39,690 nucleotides of DNA from Pontibacillus yanchengensis Y32 (GTDB lineage: Bacteria; Bacillota; Bacilli; Bacillales; BH030062), in contig NZ_AVBF01000038.1 in the NCBI RefSeq assembly GCF_000770635.1, positions 1 to 39,690 on the forward strand, written 5' to 3'. Made by a program: the position numbers and the translations under genes. The notes below the pieces were generated by a model. That model made no database searches. It was not told the DNA's origin and was given only the letters and a program-made list of their open reading frames with translations. How positions within the stretch are numbered: the first letter of the stretch is position 1; each line of letters opens with the position of its first letter. Shown in pieces: positions 1 to 7,845 of the stretch.

Positions 1-56
1 CTATTTAGATTAATTGATTCCAAAATCAACACCAAACTTTAACATAGCCAAACAGT

Positions 57-86
57 AAAAAACTGCCATCAAAAAAGATGACAGTT
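57..86 (-). terminator. Rho-independent terminator of the YuiF-like gene
   Basis: Read on the minus strand, an AACTGTCATC / GATGGCAGTT stem with one G-T wobble and a T6 loop is followed by a run of T. It lies just past the stop codon of the YuiF-like transporter gene. Confidence 0.8.
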
Positions 87-93
87 AAAAAAT

Positions 94-1410
94 TTAAAAC
101 ATATTTGCAGCAATCCAGCCAAAGATAAATAGTGGAATGTTGAAGTGGATAAATGTCGGTACGCATGTATCCCATATATGGTTATGCTTACCATCAGCAT
201 TCAAACCCGACGTCGGACCAAGTGTACTATCAGATGCAGGAGAACCAGCGTCCCCTAATGCTCCTGCTGTACCAATCAGAACCGCTGTCGCGATAGGTGA
301 AAAGCCAACAGACATACAAATAGGCACATATAATGCAGCTAAAATTGGAATCGTACCAAAGGAAGAGCCAATCCCCATTGTAATCAGCAAGCCAACAAGA
401 AGCAGCACAAAGGAAATAATGTAATGATTATCGCCTATTGCTCCTGACGTCTGCTGTACAAGAGCATCTACAGCGCCTGTTTCTTTTAGCACATTAGCAT
501 AACCTGATGAGATAAGCATTACAAACGCAATTGTCCCCATCATGCTAATTCCATCTGAGATAACTTGATCTCCTTTTCGAAATGGAACAACATAAAACGC
601 AAACATGGCAACTAATCCCGTCAAGGCACCAAGAATCAAATTATCTGTTACAAGTTGTACTACTAATGCAAGGACAATAGCCACTAACGTGAGTGCATGA
701 CGCACGCCAAATGACTCTGTTTCCTCCTCACTAGTCGCCGCTACCTCCGCTTGATAGTCACTAGGCATAGCTTTAGGATCTCTTGGCTTACGGTACGTGA
801 ATAAAATGGCAATAATTAAACCAACAACCATACCAATGCCCGGAAGAATCATAGCTTGAGCGATTTGATCAAGCCCAATACTAGCTCCACTTGAATTCAT
901 GGCATCTCGAATTGTTTTATGAAACATAAGTCCAAAACCTACAGGAATCGTCAAATATGGAGCCTTCAAGCCAAATGTCAGTGCAGAAGCAACTCCACGA
1001 CGGTCTAGGTTCATATCATCAAATAATTTTAATAATGGCGGAATCAAAATTGGAATAAACGCAATATGGACTGGAATAACGTTCTGAGATAACGAAGCAA
1101 CACCTGCAATCACAAATAAAAGGAAAGTGCCCTTCCCCTTCAGAACAGAAACCAAATTTCGAACCAAAATTTTCGTAATACCAGAATAAGCAATCGTCAC
1201 AGCAAACGCACCTAACAGTACATAACTTAATGCCGTACTTGCTTGTCCACCCATGCCTTTTACTATCATTTCAACTGTATCGGTAAGGGATAACCCTGTC
1301 ATCAATCCACCAGTCATACCAGCAGCCAACAACGCAATCACCACGTTCACACGAAGCAAGCTAAGCACTGCCATAACTAGAACAGACACAACAACAGCCC
1401 AGGCTAACAT
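94..1410 (-). CDS. YuiF-like Na+/H+ antiporter-family membrane transporter
   Basis: This is a 438-residue, almost wholly hydrophobic protein with about 11-12 predicted membrane spans and very short loops, the one sizeable hydrophilic loop lying near residues 205-235. It resembles the Na+/H+ antiporter (NhaC-like) proteins typified by B. subtilis YuiF, which are annotated either as sodium/proton antiporters or as amino-acid transporters. Gly-rich segments such as IGSSFGTIPILAAL and GALGDAGSPASDSTLGP near the C-terminus are typical of the ion-transporter superfamily. The ATG at 1410 is chosen over the upstream TTG because a GGGAGG ribosome site sits about 9 bases ahead of it. The gene is monocistronic, with its own terminator. 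Substrate and coupling ion cannot be read from the sequence. Confidence 0.85.
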   Translation of the reverse strand: MLAWAVVVSVLVMAVLSLLRVNVVIALLAAGMTGGLMTGLSLTDTVEMIVKGMGGQASTALSYVLLGAFAVTIAYSGITKILVRNLVSVLKGKGTFLLFVIAGVASLSQNVIPVHIAFIPILIPPLLKLFDDMNLDRRGVASALTFGLKAPYLTIPVGFGLMFHKTIRDAMNSSGASIGLDQIAQAMILPGIGMVVGLIIAILFTYRKPRDPKAMPSDYQAEVAATSEEETESFGVRHALTLVAIVLALVVQLVTDNLILGALTGLVAMFAFYVVPFRKGDQVISDGISMMGTIAFVMLISSGYANVLKETGAVDALVQQTSGAIGDNHYIISFVLLLVGLLITMGIGSSFGTIPILAALYVPICMSVGFSPIATAVLIGTAGALGDAGSPASDSTLGPTSGLNADGKHNHIWDTCVPTFIHFNIPLFIFGWIAANMF

Positions 1411-1543
1411 ACTCACCAACCTCCCTTATATCTAAATCTATTATTACGTTATCGTATTATTTCGTTAACGATTTAATATGATAAAGGAGGTGGGTGAAAA
1501 AATCAACCCTATTTTTCACGCAATGTAAATACCAATTTTTTGA

Positions 1544-1576
1544 GAAAACAAAAAAGGTGCCCCGATGGACACCTTT
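1544..1576 (-). terminator. Terminator of the receptor/pro-peptide operon
   Basis: On the minus strand AAAGGTGTCC, loop ATCG, GGGCACCTTT form a 10-bp stem with one wobble pair, followed by a T-rich tail. It begins five bases after the pro-peptide stop codon, so the two-gene unit ends here. Confidence 0.85.
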
Positions 1577-1580
1577 CCGA

Positions 1581-1739
1581 TTAACCAACAACAGTGATGT
1601 TTGGATCATACATTAACTCAATTTGATTATCACTTACTTTAGCATAGCTATCATTAACTTGAATGTCTTTATTATCCTGAGCAAAAGTCAAACCGATTGA
1701 CAGCAAAATAGCAGTTGCTAACATTATTATTTTTTTCAT
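1581..1739 (-). CDS. AimP/Phr-like exported signalling pro-peptide (52 aa)
   Basis: This small gene encodes 52 residues. The start is MKKIIMLATAILLSIG with a Lys-rich n-region and a hydrophobic core. A signal-peptidase-like site follows near residue 20 (TFA-QD), then a charged linker, and the protein ends YDPNITVVG. This is the layout of Phr, NprX and AimP precursors, which are exported, trimmed to a 5-8 residue C-terminal pheromone and re-imported by Opp. The ATG overlaps the receptor stop codon (TAATG), and a GGGAGGTG ribosome site lies inside the receptor gene, so translation is probably coupled. The predicted mature signal is the last 6-8 residues; NITVVG or DPNITVVG is an inference. A terminator follows at once. 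The identity rests mainly on position beside an AimR-like receptor. Confidence 0.75.
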   Translation of the reverse strand: MKKIIMLATAILLSIGLTFAQDNKDIQVNDSYAKVSDNQIELMYDPNITVVG

Positions 1740-2800
1740 TACAACTTCACCTCCCTTTTTTCGATGTGGTGTTTAGGTAATTGGGCAAAGAAATAGTCAT
1801 TCTGTTCATTTAAAAATCTATGATATGATCTTTTTAATAAATCTATATCATTAGTAGCTATACCTAAGTAATACTCTTGAAAAGGTGTCTTATTTTCTAG
1901 TGTTTCTAGTATAGATATCCCTTTTTCAATATCACCACTTTTAATTAACAAGTGAGCCTTTTCAGCAGTATCTTCAGTTTTTACTCCCTCTGTTTTACCA
2001 TGAAAAGCACAAACAAAAGGGATAACTTTATTATTAATACCTTTTATATAATAATTAAGTTGATAGCTAGTAGCTATTTCTTCAGCAGTTTTTATATAAT
2101 CCATTGTTTTTTGGTAATCCTCAAATAGATATGTTAATCCTAAATCTACTAACATATCACATTTCTTTTCTTGATTTAATGTATTCTCTAGAATACTAAG
2201 ACCATATCTTCTAGCAATTTTGACCTGTCCTTTTTTCCAATGAAATAAAAAAAGCAACTCATTTTCCCTAATCTGAAAATATATTCTTAATAGAGTATTA
2301 TCTATGTTTAATAATCTTTCTGTAAGCTCTTCTTGAAACTCTTCAAATCTCTCATATTCTAGTCTCTGGAAGTAGCCATAAATTTTCATAAATATAATCA
2401 AGCATTCTACAGTAGGATCTTGAACGTTGAAGGAATAATCCTTTGTAAACTTGAGTAAATCTCCTTCTTTATTCACTCTACGATTCAACATGAATGAGTA
2501 AATATCGGCTAGTTCTTTATTCAAACTATTAGTTGATAAAGTGTTCTTATCAATTAATGTTTTTAGCTCTGTGTATAGCCCATTCATATACAAGAATTCC
2601 ATACCTACCCTAGAGTTCTCATCAGAATGGCACTGTAAGCAAAATTCTTTCGTTAACTGTAGTTTAGTTTCTTCGTCATATTTCTTCGATAGTTGCTGTA
2701 AAACAGAAAATAGGGAAGGTTCGTTTGAGCCAATCATGCTATAAACCGTTTCCAATTGTTCAGAAGAAAATGCATGAGACTTTTTTTCTTCTTGAGTCAT
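1739..2800 (-). CDS. AimR-like peptide-pheromone receptor (RRNPP/TPR family), short N-terminus
   Basis: The 353-residue, all-helical, Lys/Glu-rich protein resembles AimR, the arbitrium receptor of SPbeta-type phages, which uses TPR-like repeats to bind a hexapeptide. By recalled comparison, KYDEETKLQLTKEFCLQ matches the AimR segment before its first TPR. Near the C-terminus, EYYLGIATNDIDLLKRSYHR and NDYFFAQLP match the AimR stretch YYLEGIITND...KSVEYF...DKLFIKMP. The N-terminus is about 15-20 residues shorter than phage AimR (about 386 aa), so the first helices of the DNA-binding domain appear missing. An in-frame stop lies upstream without another start, and no helix-turn-helix is evident in the upstream frames. 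AGGGGA precedes the ATG. It overlaps the pro-peptide gene by one base. No integrase or phage gene lies nearby in this window. Confidence 0.75.
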   Translation of the reverse strand: MTQEEKKSHAFSSEQLETVYSMIGSNEPSLFSVLQQLSKKYDEETKLQLTKEFCLQCHSDENSRVGMEFLYMNGLYTELKTLIDKNTLSTNSLNKELADIYSFMLNRRVNKEGDLLKFTKDYSFNVQDPTVECLIIFMKIYGYFQRLEYERFEEFQEELTERLLNIDNTLLRIYFQIRENELLFLFHWKKGQVKIARRYGLSILENTLNQEKKCDMLVDLGLTYLFEDYQKTMDYIKTAEEIATSYQLNYYIKGINNKVIPFVCAFHGKTEGVKTEDTAEKAHLLIKSGDIEKGISILETLENKTPFQEYYLGIATNDIDLLKRSYHRFLNEQNDYFFAQLPKHHIEKREVKL

Positions 2801-3171
2801 TGTGTATGATCCCCTTATATAGAAGATTAGTTCTTATGTGTAACAAGACACCTATTGTCTAGGATGTTTGTACCCTATCAGGTATTAACGCTTAGATTTG
2901 GTCTTCGTCAATACAACTGAATGACCATCTTATAGTTCATGTTAATATAAAATGAATCATTTTTCCATTCAAATATTGTAAAATGAAGAAATTCTATCAT
3001 GTTTTTTTCCTATTTTTCATAAAATAGTTGATTTTTCTATTTCTATATCTTTCTCTTCTACTGTTTGTTAATTAATGAGCAATTGGGGGATTCTCTCCAC
3101 TTCTAGTTCTATGTCCCCATACAATCAACGCTCGATAGTAAATGAGCCTTTTGACACCTTTCCTAATATAA

Positions 3172-3240
3172 AGGCTGTTAATGTGTTGTTGATATAAGCA
3201 TCATAACCTTGAAGACTTGGATTGGAGATATATTTAGCAT
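3172..3240 (+). repeat. Composite dispersed repeat (GGCTGTG.. / TTGAAGACTTGG..)
   Basis: AGGCTGTTAATGTGTTGTTG followed by TTGAAGACTTGGATTGGAG matches the layout at 39561-39660, where GGCTGTGTTAAAGTTTGGTG precedes TTGAAGACTTGTATTCGAG. The second half also occurs at 20737-20768. No open frame is present, so this is a non-coding dispersed element that has diverged between copies. Confidence 0.6.
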
Positions 3241-3364
3241 TTGGAGTTTCCGTGACACTTAATCAGCATAAAGGCGGCCTTGTATTGGGAGGTACGGAAA
3301 CATGACCAGGTTAGTATGGGACGTTTTCTGAATAGTGGTATCCACGAAGAGAAGAATGGTTTAG

Positions 3365-3566
3365 GACACAAAGTGATGCTACGCGGACATATAGTTTCTT
3401 ATTCTTCGATTTGAAGGCTATTTTGCATTCGTAACGGACATCCAGTACGCTATTTAGCCTAAATCACCTTAATGTAGTGTGTTTTTTCACAATTAAGATA
3501 CTAGATGTCCGTCAGCCTCTCCAAAAGAGGGTTTTTACAGAAAATAAGAGATTAAATGTCCGTCAA
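3365..3566. repeat. 202-bp nested inverted repeat, copy A
   Basis: This block matches 25511-25711 along its whole length at roughly 85-90% by eye. It carries CGGACAT at 3384 and 3435 and the reverse ATGTCCG at 3505 and 3556. The spacings are 51, 70 and 51 bases, so the four sites are exactly symmetric about 3473. The outer ends form imperfect 20-base terminal inverted repeats (CGGACATATAGTTTCTTATT against the far end). No gene is present. It may be a MITE or a structured repeat. Confidence 0.85.
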
Positions 3567-3740
3567 AAAAGGATTCCTATGTAATGCCGATTCCGTTAAC
3601 AACATATCAGCAGAGTTGGATGGGAAACAGCAAGACTCCCGCAGGAAAAAGAGGTGGGCGAAATCACCTGAGGGTGTATTTCCCCGAAGGTAGCAATGAT
3701 TTAAGGGAGGTTCAACTAAGACTAACAAAGCCAATATAAA

Positions 3741-3772
3741 AAGGTGTTAGCTACTAGATTCGCTAACACCTT
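3741..3772 (-). terminator. Terminator of the SE1561-family gene
   Basis: On the minus strand a perfect GGTGTTAGC / GCTAACACC stem with a 10-base loop is followed by TTTTT. It lies immediately downstream of the small gene at 3778-3927. Confidence 0.9.
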
Positions 3773-3777
3773 CTTTA

Positions 3778-3927
3778 TTACTTACATTCCTCTTCCAATT
3801 CTTCAAGCATAGAAATAAGTTTATCCACATCTTCTACAGATGTTTCCTCTGGGTCCATTTCATCGATGCGTGACATGAATGAAGAGAGTCGAAGTTTTAA
3901 TTCTTCAATTTTTGCTTGGTTGCTCAT
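3778..3927 (-). CDS. SE1561 family protein (49 aa)
   Basis: This is a 49-residue acidic protein starting MSNQAKIEELKLRLSSF and containing MDPEETSVEDVDKLISML, which fits the conserved core of the small SE1561 family of Bacilli. It is predicted to be two helices joined at the Pro of DPEE, cytosolic and without a signal. A GGGAG ribosome site precedes the ATG and a strong terminator follows, which supports a real short gene. The family has no established function that I know of. Confidence 0.85.
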   Translation of the reverse strand: MSNQAKIEELKLRLSSFMSRIDEMDPEETSVEDVDKLISMLEELEEECK

Positions 3928-4095
3928 AATTAACTCCCTTTATCTGTTTAGTTCGTATATCCTCGAGTTTTCTGCGCCCATATAATCGTAGTAGAAAAGC
4001 ATGGTTTTGTCTATCACCATTCGAGTTTATAGAGGTAAGAAAACGTACATGCTATAATGAGGGCTATGAATTGCGTATTAGGAGGATAAAGTGTC

Positions 4096-4995
4096 ATGGA
4101 TTTTTTCAATAGTTTTGGCTGGTGGGAAAATGTTGCAGAATTTTTCTCAAACCCAGTTGTGCAAATTATTACGGTTGCCATTATTTTATACATAAGCATA
4201 CTAATTATCCGTCGTTCGATTCGTTCTTTTTTCAAGAAGACTCATTTTATTGAAGAACGAAAAGAAGAAACGTTAGAGGCGATGATTAATTCACTCATCT
4301 CTTATGCTGCTACCATCGGCTTTATTGTATTTGCGCTTATGCAAATTGGAGTAAATGTTGGAAGCGTCCTAGCTGGTGCTGGTGTGATTGGGATTATTTT
4401 AGGCTTTGGTGCTCAAAGTTTAATTCGCGACCTGTTATCAGGTGTGTTCTTCCTTTACGAAAAACAGCTACATAAAGGTGACTTCATTACGATTAATGAG
4501 ACGTTCCATGGTACAGTGGAAGACATCGGCCTTCGTTTTTTGAAGCTACGTGAGTGGAGTGGAAAACTATTAACTGTAAGCAATGGTCTAGTGACTTCCA
4601 TAGAAAACTACAACATTGACCATATGCGTGTCATTGAAAAGGTAACAGTTAGCTTCAATGAAGATCCTAAGAGGATATTCAGCCTATTAGAAGAAACATG
4701 TGAGACACTCAACGAAGAATTAGGCCAATATTTGAAAAAGGATTTAACCGATAATCCTATCCAACCTTTCCAGGTATATGGTATGACTTCTCTAAATCAT
4801 GACCATAAAGGGTACGAATACACCATTATTGGTCTCACGGAAGATCTAGTATATTGGACCGCTTCCAAAGAAACGAAGCGCATCATTGCAGAAGCTATGT
4901 TTGATAATGATGTAAGAATGTCCCTTCAGCATGTTGACCTTCCTTATCAGCAGCTTAATAAGACGGAAAACACTGATCATCAAGAAGAAGCATAA
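4096..4995 (+). CDS. yfkC: Small-conductance mechanosensitive channel, MscS family (YfkC)
   Basis: This 299-residue MscS-type channel has three membrane segments, near residues 20-40, 66-86 and 90-112. The last is the Gly/Ala-rich pore helix (VGSVLAGAGVIGIILGFGAQ), which runs into the family signature SLIRDLLSGVFFLYEKQLHKGDFI. A cytosolic beta and alpha/beta region follows. Such channels open under membrane tension to release solutes after osmotic downshock. AGGAGG lies about 10 bases ahead of the ATG. It converges on the yfkD-like gene through a shared terminator, as expected of the B. subtilis yfkC/yfkD neighbourhood, which is the basis for the symbol. Confidence 0.88.
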   Translation: MDFFNSFGWWENVAEFFSNPVVQIITVAIILYISILIIRRSIRSFFKKTHFIEERKEETLEAMINSLISYAATIGFIVFALMQIGVNVGSVLAGAGVIGIILGFGAQSLIRDLLSGVFFLYEKQLHKGDFITINETFHGTVEDIGLRFLKLREWSGKLLTVSNGLVTSIENYNIDHMRVIEKVTVSFNEDPKRIFSLLEETCETLNEELGQYLKKDLTDNPIQPFQVYGMTSLNHDHKGYEYTIIGLTEDLVYWTASKETKRIIAEAMFDNDVRMSLQHVDLPYQQLNKTENTDHQEEA

Positions 4996-5022
4996 CTTTA
5001 ATACACTTTATTTTAATCCACA

Positions 5023-5052
5023 AAAAAGAGCTTGAATCCAAGCTCTTTTTTT
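5023..5052. terminator. Bidirectional terminator between yfkC and yfkD
   Basis: AAAAAGAGCTTG, loop AATC, CAAGCTCTTTTT form a perfect 12-bp stem with A-run and T-run flanks. It can therefore stop transcription from both converging genes. Confidence 0.92.
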
Positions 5053-5055
5053 ACA

Positions 5056-5859
5056 TTATTGAATTCTAAAGTTATAAGATACGTGATCCTGAATCGGAAT
5101 CCATGCTCCAATCCCCTGCTTCGTCACATTCTTTACGACGATGTTTTTCTTAGATCCTTTTAGTTCTAAATACACTTCACCGAAAGTTACCGTACCTTTT
5201 TCATTTACAGCTGGAGCAAATGCTTCAAGAGTTCCGATTTTCTTAGGAGGAATTCCATATGAATTTGCTTTCTTTGTTCCTTGACCGAATACAGTATGGA
5301 ACGCTAGAGGAAGCTCTGTGTTATCTTGTGCTTTTAGGAGCATCATTTTCTTAATATCATCAGCATTGTCTATCTTAGCGGTTAATCCTCCCTTTACATG
5401 CTTCTCTTCTTCTTGATTATAGCTTAATTTCTTCGTTTCATTACCACCCATATTGTTCAGTTGGTTTTGATTTATCTTTTGATACTGCCAATTGATACTC
5501 GTCTCTTTTGTTTCATAATTTAACGGCCAGTGCCCCATATAAACCATGCCTCTATAACCAATAGCTACAGGTGACGGTTTTAAGCTCGTTTCATTTAACA
5601 TCTTCATTAATTCTGGGTTATTGATGGTGACCTCTGATTCCTCTAACAATTCACGAGTGAGATCGCTAGGCTCTAGTACTGTTTGATCTTGAGTAGAATT
5701 AGGATAAGTATTTTCCTTAGAGATATTTAATACATGACTTGGAACCTTGCCCTTACCTGATGATTTATCCTCTTTCACGTCCTCAGCATTTACTAGCACA
5801 GGTGTTATAGTGAATAAAATACATAGCACGATGACGAATGACTTGATGTATGTTTTCAT
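5056..5859 (-). CDS. yfkD: YfkD family secreted protein
   Basis: This 267-residue protein has a clear Sec signal peptide (residues 1-25, ending VNA-ED). The mature part is hydrophilic, with a low-complexity linker to about residue 60 and then a predicted globular domain. The length and the segments SPVAIGYRGMVYMGHWPLNY and WQYQKINQNQLNNMGG fit the YfkD family of Bacillus (about 264 residues). The function is not established. It is probably released or wall-associated. It sits tail-to-tail with the MscS channel gene, as in the yfk region. The ribosome site ahead of the ATG is weak (AAAGGGC). Confidence 0.85.
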   Translation of the reverse strand: MKTYIKSFVIVLCILFTITPVLVNAEDVKEDKSSGKGKVPSHVLNISKENTYPNSTQDQTVLEPSDLTRELLEESEVTINNPELMKMLNETSLKPSPVAIGYRGMVYMGHWPLNYETKETSINWQYQKINQNQLNNMGGNETKKLSYNQEEEKHVKGGLTAKIDNADDIKKMMLLKAQDNTELPLAFHTVFGQGTKKANSYGIPPKKIGTLEAFAPAVNEKGTVTFGEVYLELKGSKKNIVVKNVTKQGIGAWIPIQDHVSYNFRIQ

Positions 5860-5916
5860 GTTTCACAGCCCTTTCTTTTTTGCTTAGTGTTTTCGTCAGG
5901 GCAAGATGTTATGCAT

Positions 5917-5955
5917 AAAAAACCTTATCCTCTAAAAAGAGAATAAGGTTCTTTC
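5917..5955 (-). terminator. Terminator of the OsmC-family gene
   Basis: On the minus strand AACCTTATTCTCT, loop TTTT, AGAGGATAAGGTT give a 13-bp stem with one wobble pair, then a T-run. It is downstream of the OsmC-like gene. Confidence 0.88.
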
Positions 5956-5966
5956 ATTATTTTCTA

Positions 5967-6368
5967 TTAAAAGCTTAGTTCAATGCATTCTAATGTTTCT
6001 TCTATCTCAATACTATCCTTAACAGACTGAACCATGGAACAGTTTTTCTGGGAGGTCTCTAGGTTTTTATACATTTTATCCTCGTCCAGGTGCTTCCCTT
6101 TAATAACATAATGAAGGTGAATTTTTTCGATTCGATTCGCTTCATCCTCATTCCGTGTTACTTCCGCCTTCACGTTAATATCTTCATATTCTATGCGCTG
6201 CTTATCTAGGATCTTGCGAAACACAGATAAACTACATCCTGCAATCGAGGAAACCATTAGTTGAAATGGTCTAAATCCTTGCTCTTCATCAGAGGATATA
6301 TTTAATGCTCCATAATCCGTTGATGTACGAATTCCATCGTGCTTTAAATGAAATTGTAATTCTGCCAT
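5967..6368 (-). CDS. OsmC/Ohr family protein
   Basis: This 133-residue member of the OsmC/Ohr family has the two conserved cysteines in their usual contexts: Cys45 in SSIAGCSLSVF and Cys110 in SQKNCSMVQSV. In the family these reduce organic or lipid hydroperoxides in the cytosol using dithiol reductants. The ATG at 6368 is chosen because GAAGGAG lies about 8 bases upstream; the longer open frame upstream has no ribosome site. It is a single gene with its own terminator. It is closer to the general OsmC/YhfA-like branch than to OhrA, judging by the lack of other Ohr signatures. The exact substrate is unknown. Confidence 0.85.
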   Translation of the reverse strand: MAELQFHLKHDGIRTSTDYGALNISSDEEQGFRPFQLMVSSIAGCSLSVFRKILDKQRIEYEDINVKAEVTRNEDEANRIEKIHLHYVIKGKHLDEDKMYKNLETSQKNCSMVQSVKDSIEIEETLECIELSF

Positions 6369-6529
6369 GTTATTCACTCCTTCTATAATCTTTATGCATG
6401 AGGTTCTTATATATATAATGTAACCGAAATACCTCCACACATAACGCCTTATCTTATGTAAAGTCTATTTCCTTACTATGACATAAGAAAAAATAAAAGT
6501 GCAAGCGCCTTGTTCATACCTGGCTAAGC

Positions 6530-6581
6530 GGTGCCAGACCCCCACTACAGTAGTGCGTTAACGCAGTGGGGGTCTGGCACC
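6530..6581. repeat. Dispersed long hairpin (17-bp perfect arms)
   Basis: GGTGCCAGACCCCCACT and its exact reverse complement frame an 18-base middle part. The arm sequence recurs in part at about 25753-25770 (GGGGGTCTGGCACC). A GCAAGCGCC fragment of the GCGCAAGCGCC family lies just upstream (6501-6509). It is placed between divergently transcribed genes, so it is a repeat rather than a dedicated terminator. Confidence 0.8.
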
Positions 6582-6660
6582 GAAAAAGGCCATCCTTGCT
6601 ATTTATGTAATCCCTTAGTAGCATTATCCTTGGATACTATCGACAGGATGAGGTTTTGTT

Positions 6661-7845
6661 ATGCTTCGAAAAAACTTTCGCTTCAGCGTTTTAATATTAT
6701 TAGTTACCATCTCTGGATTTACTCAAGGAATGCTTTTACCTTTAATTGCAGTAATCCTAGAACAAAGTGGAATTTCATCTTCCATTAATGGATTGCATGC
6801 AACAGGCTTATATATTGGTGTATTGATTGCTTCTCCCTTCATGGAGAAACCTATAAGAAGAATTGGCTATAAACCTATGATCATGCTAGGGGGAGCACTT
6901 GTGTTTCTCTCTCTCTTCTTATTCCCTTTTTGGGAATCATTATGGTTTTGGTTCATGCTACGCGTAACGATTGGCATTGGAGACCATATGCTCCACTTTG
7001 GTACGCAAACATGGATCACCTCAACGTCACCAGAGCACAATCGCGGACGTAACATTGCCTTATATGGTGTGTTTTTTGGACTAGGATTTACACTAGGTCC
7101 TTTAATGACTCGACTGGTTTCCATTCATGTGTCGATTCCATTCTTGCTATCAGCTGCCTTTAGTGTAATTGTGTGGTCCCTTATGTTCTGGGTTCGAAAT
7201 GAGATACCAGAGGAAGATGAGGAATATTCAACGTCCTCCAACTCCTTTAAACGATTTGCCAAAGCATGGCAATATGCATGGGTAGCGTTCCTCCCGCCTT
7301 TAGGCTATGGATTTTTAGAAGCTACTCTACACGGTAATTTCCCAGTCTATGGTATGAGAATTGGCCACGATGTCGATACATTATCGCTTATTATCCCTAC
7401 ATTCGCTGCAGGTAGTTTAATTTCACAACTGCCACTTGGCATTCTAAGTGATCGAATTGGTCGTAAAAAAGTGTTAGTCGCAGTAATGTTAGCAGGTATC
7501 GTATGTTTCGGGCTGGCGTCTTTTTACGAGCAGTCGGTAGCTTGGCTTATAACCCTATTCACATTAGCGGGAATATTCGTAGGATCCATCTTCTCCCTAG
7601 GCATCTCTTACATGACAGATATTTTGCCAAAGTCATTATTGCCAGCAGGAAATATCATGTGCGGGATATCCTTCAGTGTGGGCAGTATCATTGGGCCTTA
7701 CTTAGGCGGAGTGTATATTGATTTGTTCCCTAATGCATCTTTTTTCCATGTTATTACCACTATGCTTATTATTCTTGTCATTCCAATACTTCTAAAGAAA
7801 GAAACTAGTTCCTATAACCAGAAGAGCCTATCTCCAACACAGTAA
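6661..7845 (+). CDS. MFS transporter (YfkF-like efflux carrier)
   Basis: This 394-residue carrier has 12 predicted membrane helices in two six-helix halves joined by an acidic loop near residues 180-195 (EIPEEDEEYSTSS). The MFS motif is visible in both halves: the loop 2-3 motif is weak in the N-half, while LGILSDRIGRKKVL after helix 8 is a good match to G-x3-D-R-x-G-R. Length and location among yfk genes suggest the YfkF-type efflux carrier of B. subtilis, but the substrate is unknown. GGATGAGG precedes the ATG. The terminator stem begins inside the last codons. Confidence 0.82.
   Translation: MLRKNFRFSVLILLVTISGFTQGMLLPLIAVILEQSGISSSINGLHATGLYIGVLIASPFMEKPIRRIGYKPMIMLGGALVFLSLFLFPFWESLWFWFMLRVTIGIGDHMLHFGTQTWITSTSPEHNRGRNIALYGVFFGLGFTLGPLMTRLVSIHVSIPFLLSAAFSVIVWSLMFWVRNEIPEEDEEYSTSSNSFKRFAKAWQYAWVAFLPPLGYGFLEATLHGNFPVYGMRIGHDVDTLSLIIPTFAAGSLISQLPLGILSDRIGRKKVLVAVMLAGIVCFGLASFYEQSVAWLITLFTLAGIFVGSIFSLGISYMTDILPKSLLPAGNIMCGISFSVGSIIGPYLGGVYIDLFPNASFFHVITTMLIILVIPILLKKETSSYNQKSLSPTQ

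Larger units (their letters stand above)
2801..3739. other. Repeat-rich intergenic region
   Basis: About 0.94 kb without a convincing gene. The first 250 bases are very AT-rich and presumably hold the receptor promoter; TTGACG followed 18 bases later by TAATAC on the minus strand (2921-2892) is a weak candidate. From about 3170 it holds copies of two dispersed repeats annotated separately, with short unassigned stretches at 3241-3364 and 3567-3739. The second contains AGACTCCCGCAGGAAAAAG, which looks like a degenerate Bacillaceae intergenic repeat. Confidence 0.6.

Noticed and set aside
1494-1616. A 40-codon plus-strand frame starting GTG after AAAGGAGGTG, antisense to the pro-peptide end, possibly an aimX-like product
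   Set aside because: The ribosome site is only about 3 bases from the GTG, the frame runs through the terminator of the opposite gene, and the orientation differs from phage aimX. Left as an orphan Shine-Dalgarno match.
3552-3734. A 60-residue minus-strand frame in the intergenic region
   Set aside because: No ribosome site, lies partly in a dispersed repeat, and shows no recognisable composition.
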